In this document: positions 63,879-64,000 of the stretch, piece by piece
Position numbering within the stretch: the stretch's first letter is position 1
Layout of the letters: every line of letters starts with the position of its first letter
NCBI RefSeq assembly: GCF_014649835.1
Contig: NZ_BMTU01000001.1
Location: 62,001-126,000, forward strand
Reading direction: 5' to 3'
DNA length: 64,000 bases
From: Streptomyces pilosus
GTDB lineage: Bacteria; Actinomycetota; Actinomycetes; Streptomycetales; Streptomycetaceae
Position numbers and translations under genes: made by a program
Notes under the pieces: model-generated
What the model was told of the DNA's origin: nothing
What the model saw: the letters and a program-made list of their open reading frames with translations, nothing else
Databases searched by the model: none

Positions 63879-63912
63879 CGCCGGGTGCCCCGTCGGACGG
63901 GGGCACCCGGCG
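63879..63912. terminator. Bidirectional terminator after the TerD gene
   Basis: Perfect 13-bp arms CGCCGGGTGCCCC (63879-63891) and GGGGCACCCGGCG (63900-63912), 8-base loop, followed by TTTCTC. It separates the TerD gene from the convergent gene at the window end. Confidence 0.9.
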
Positions 63913-63916
63913 TTTC

Positions 63917-64000
63917 TCACGCGGCCCACGGCCAGTCGGCGTTCCGCCCGGCCTCGAGCAGCGGGACCATCCGGAACGCGGCGTCCGTGAGGCCGCCGAA
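63917..64000 (-). CDS. C-terminus of an unidentified gene (cut by the window edge)
   Basis: The last 27 residues and stop of a leftward gene are visible, beginning GGLTDAAFRMVPLLEAG and ending DWPWAA. Codon use is normal for the window and a strong terminator lies directly downstream, so a real gene is likely. The family cannot be named from this fragment. Confidence 0.6.
   Translation of the reverse strand, partial: FGGLTDAAFRMVPLLEAGRNADWPWAA

Overview
The window is a 64 kb piece of a very GC-rich actinobacterial chromosome. High G/C at third codon positions, frequent GTG starts, ATGA/GTGA gene overlaps, an ectABCD cluster and an LAETG cell-wall anchor all point to Streptomyces. From memory the gene order resembles the S. 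coelicolor core chromosome from the cobN region to the sorbitol/mannitol-type ABC genes; I could not check this. I see no rRNA, tRNA, CRISPR, insertion sequence, phage or plasmid genes.

Layout. (1) 1-12923: cobalamin synthesis, with cobN (cut by the window edge), a ChlI/ChlD-type chelatase partner, cobO, cobB, cobI, a divergent ZIP metal transporter, cobM, a CbiG-CobJ fusion, cbiX and a CobC-like aminotransferase. (2) 13000-18978: a sortase-anchored protein, an amidohydrolase, a three-gene polar amino-acid ABC importer behind a clear promoter/operator, and a class V aminotransferase. (3) 19375-22567: ectABCD for ectoine and hydroxyectoine, with a dyad-rich AT-rich leader, followed by an 80-bp tandem repeat that copies the ectD end and its terminator. 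(4) 22910-28866: class V aminotransferase, FrnE-like DsbA protein, DUF1349 protein, LURP-one-like protein and a two-component system. (5) 28873-31794: aldehyde dehydrogenase (probably alpha-ketoglutarate semialdehyde), divergent IclR regulator and a GNAT enzyme. (6) 31957-35187: a class B penicillin-binding protein, the stump of an NCS2 permease, and a SigE-type sigma factor with its membrane partner. (7) 35273-50971: a pectin/hemicellulose locus with PL3 and PL1 pectate lyases, pectinesterase, rhamnogalacturonan acetylesterase, an alpha/beta hydrolase, a six-gene ABC/GH43 operon, an IlvD/Edd-type sugar-acid dehydratase, a DHDPS-family aldolase and a GntR regulator. (8) 50972-57936: a GC-rich minisatellite, a TIGR03086 protein, an MFS exporter, then kdgD with an unknown coupled gene, divergent uronate dehydrogenase and a DeoR regulator. 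(9) 58068-62213: a polyol-type ABC importer with a zinc dehydrogenase. (10) 62355-end: a small protein, a double TerD-domain protein and the C-terminus of an unidentified gene.

How they fit. The secreted pectinases would release galacturonate from pectin. Uronate dehydrogenase, KdgD and the aldehyde dehydrogenase are three steps of the oxidative uronate route to 2-oxoglutarate; a galactarate/glucarate dehydratase is not evident here. Both sugar ABC systems lack an ATPase gene, as is usual in Streptomyces where the shared MsiK ATPase serves many importers. The most unusual sequence features are the triplicated ectD 3' end, the hairpin over the ectA ribosome-binding region, an intergenic-type repeat inside cobB, the divergent udh/kdgD promoters sharing an identical -10 and an inverted motif, and the NCS2 stump next to the sigma gene.
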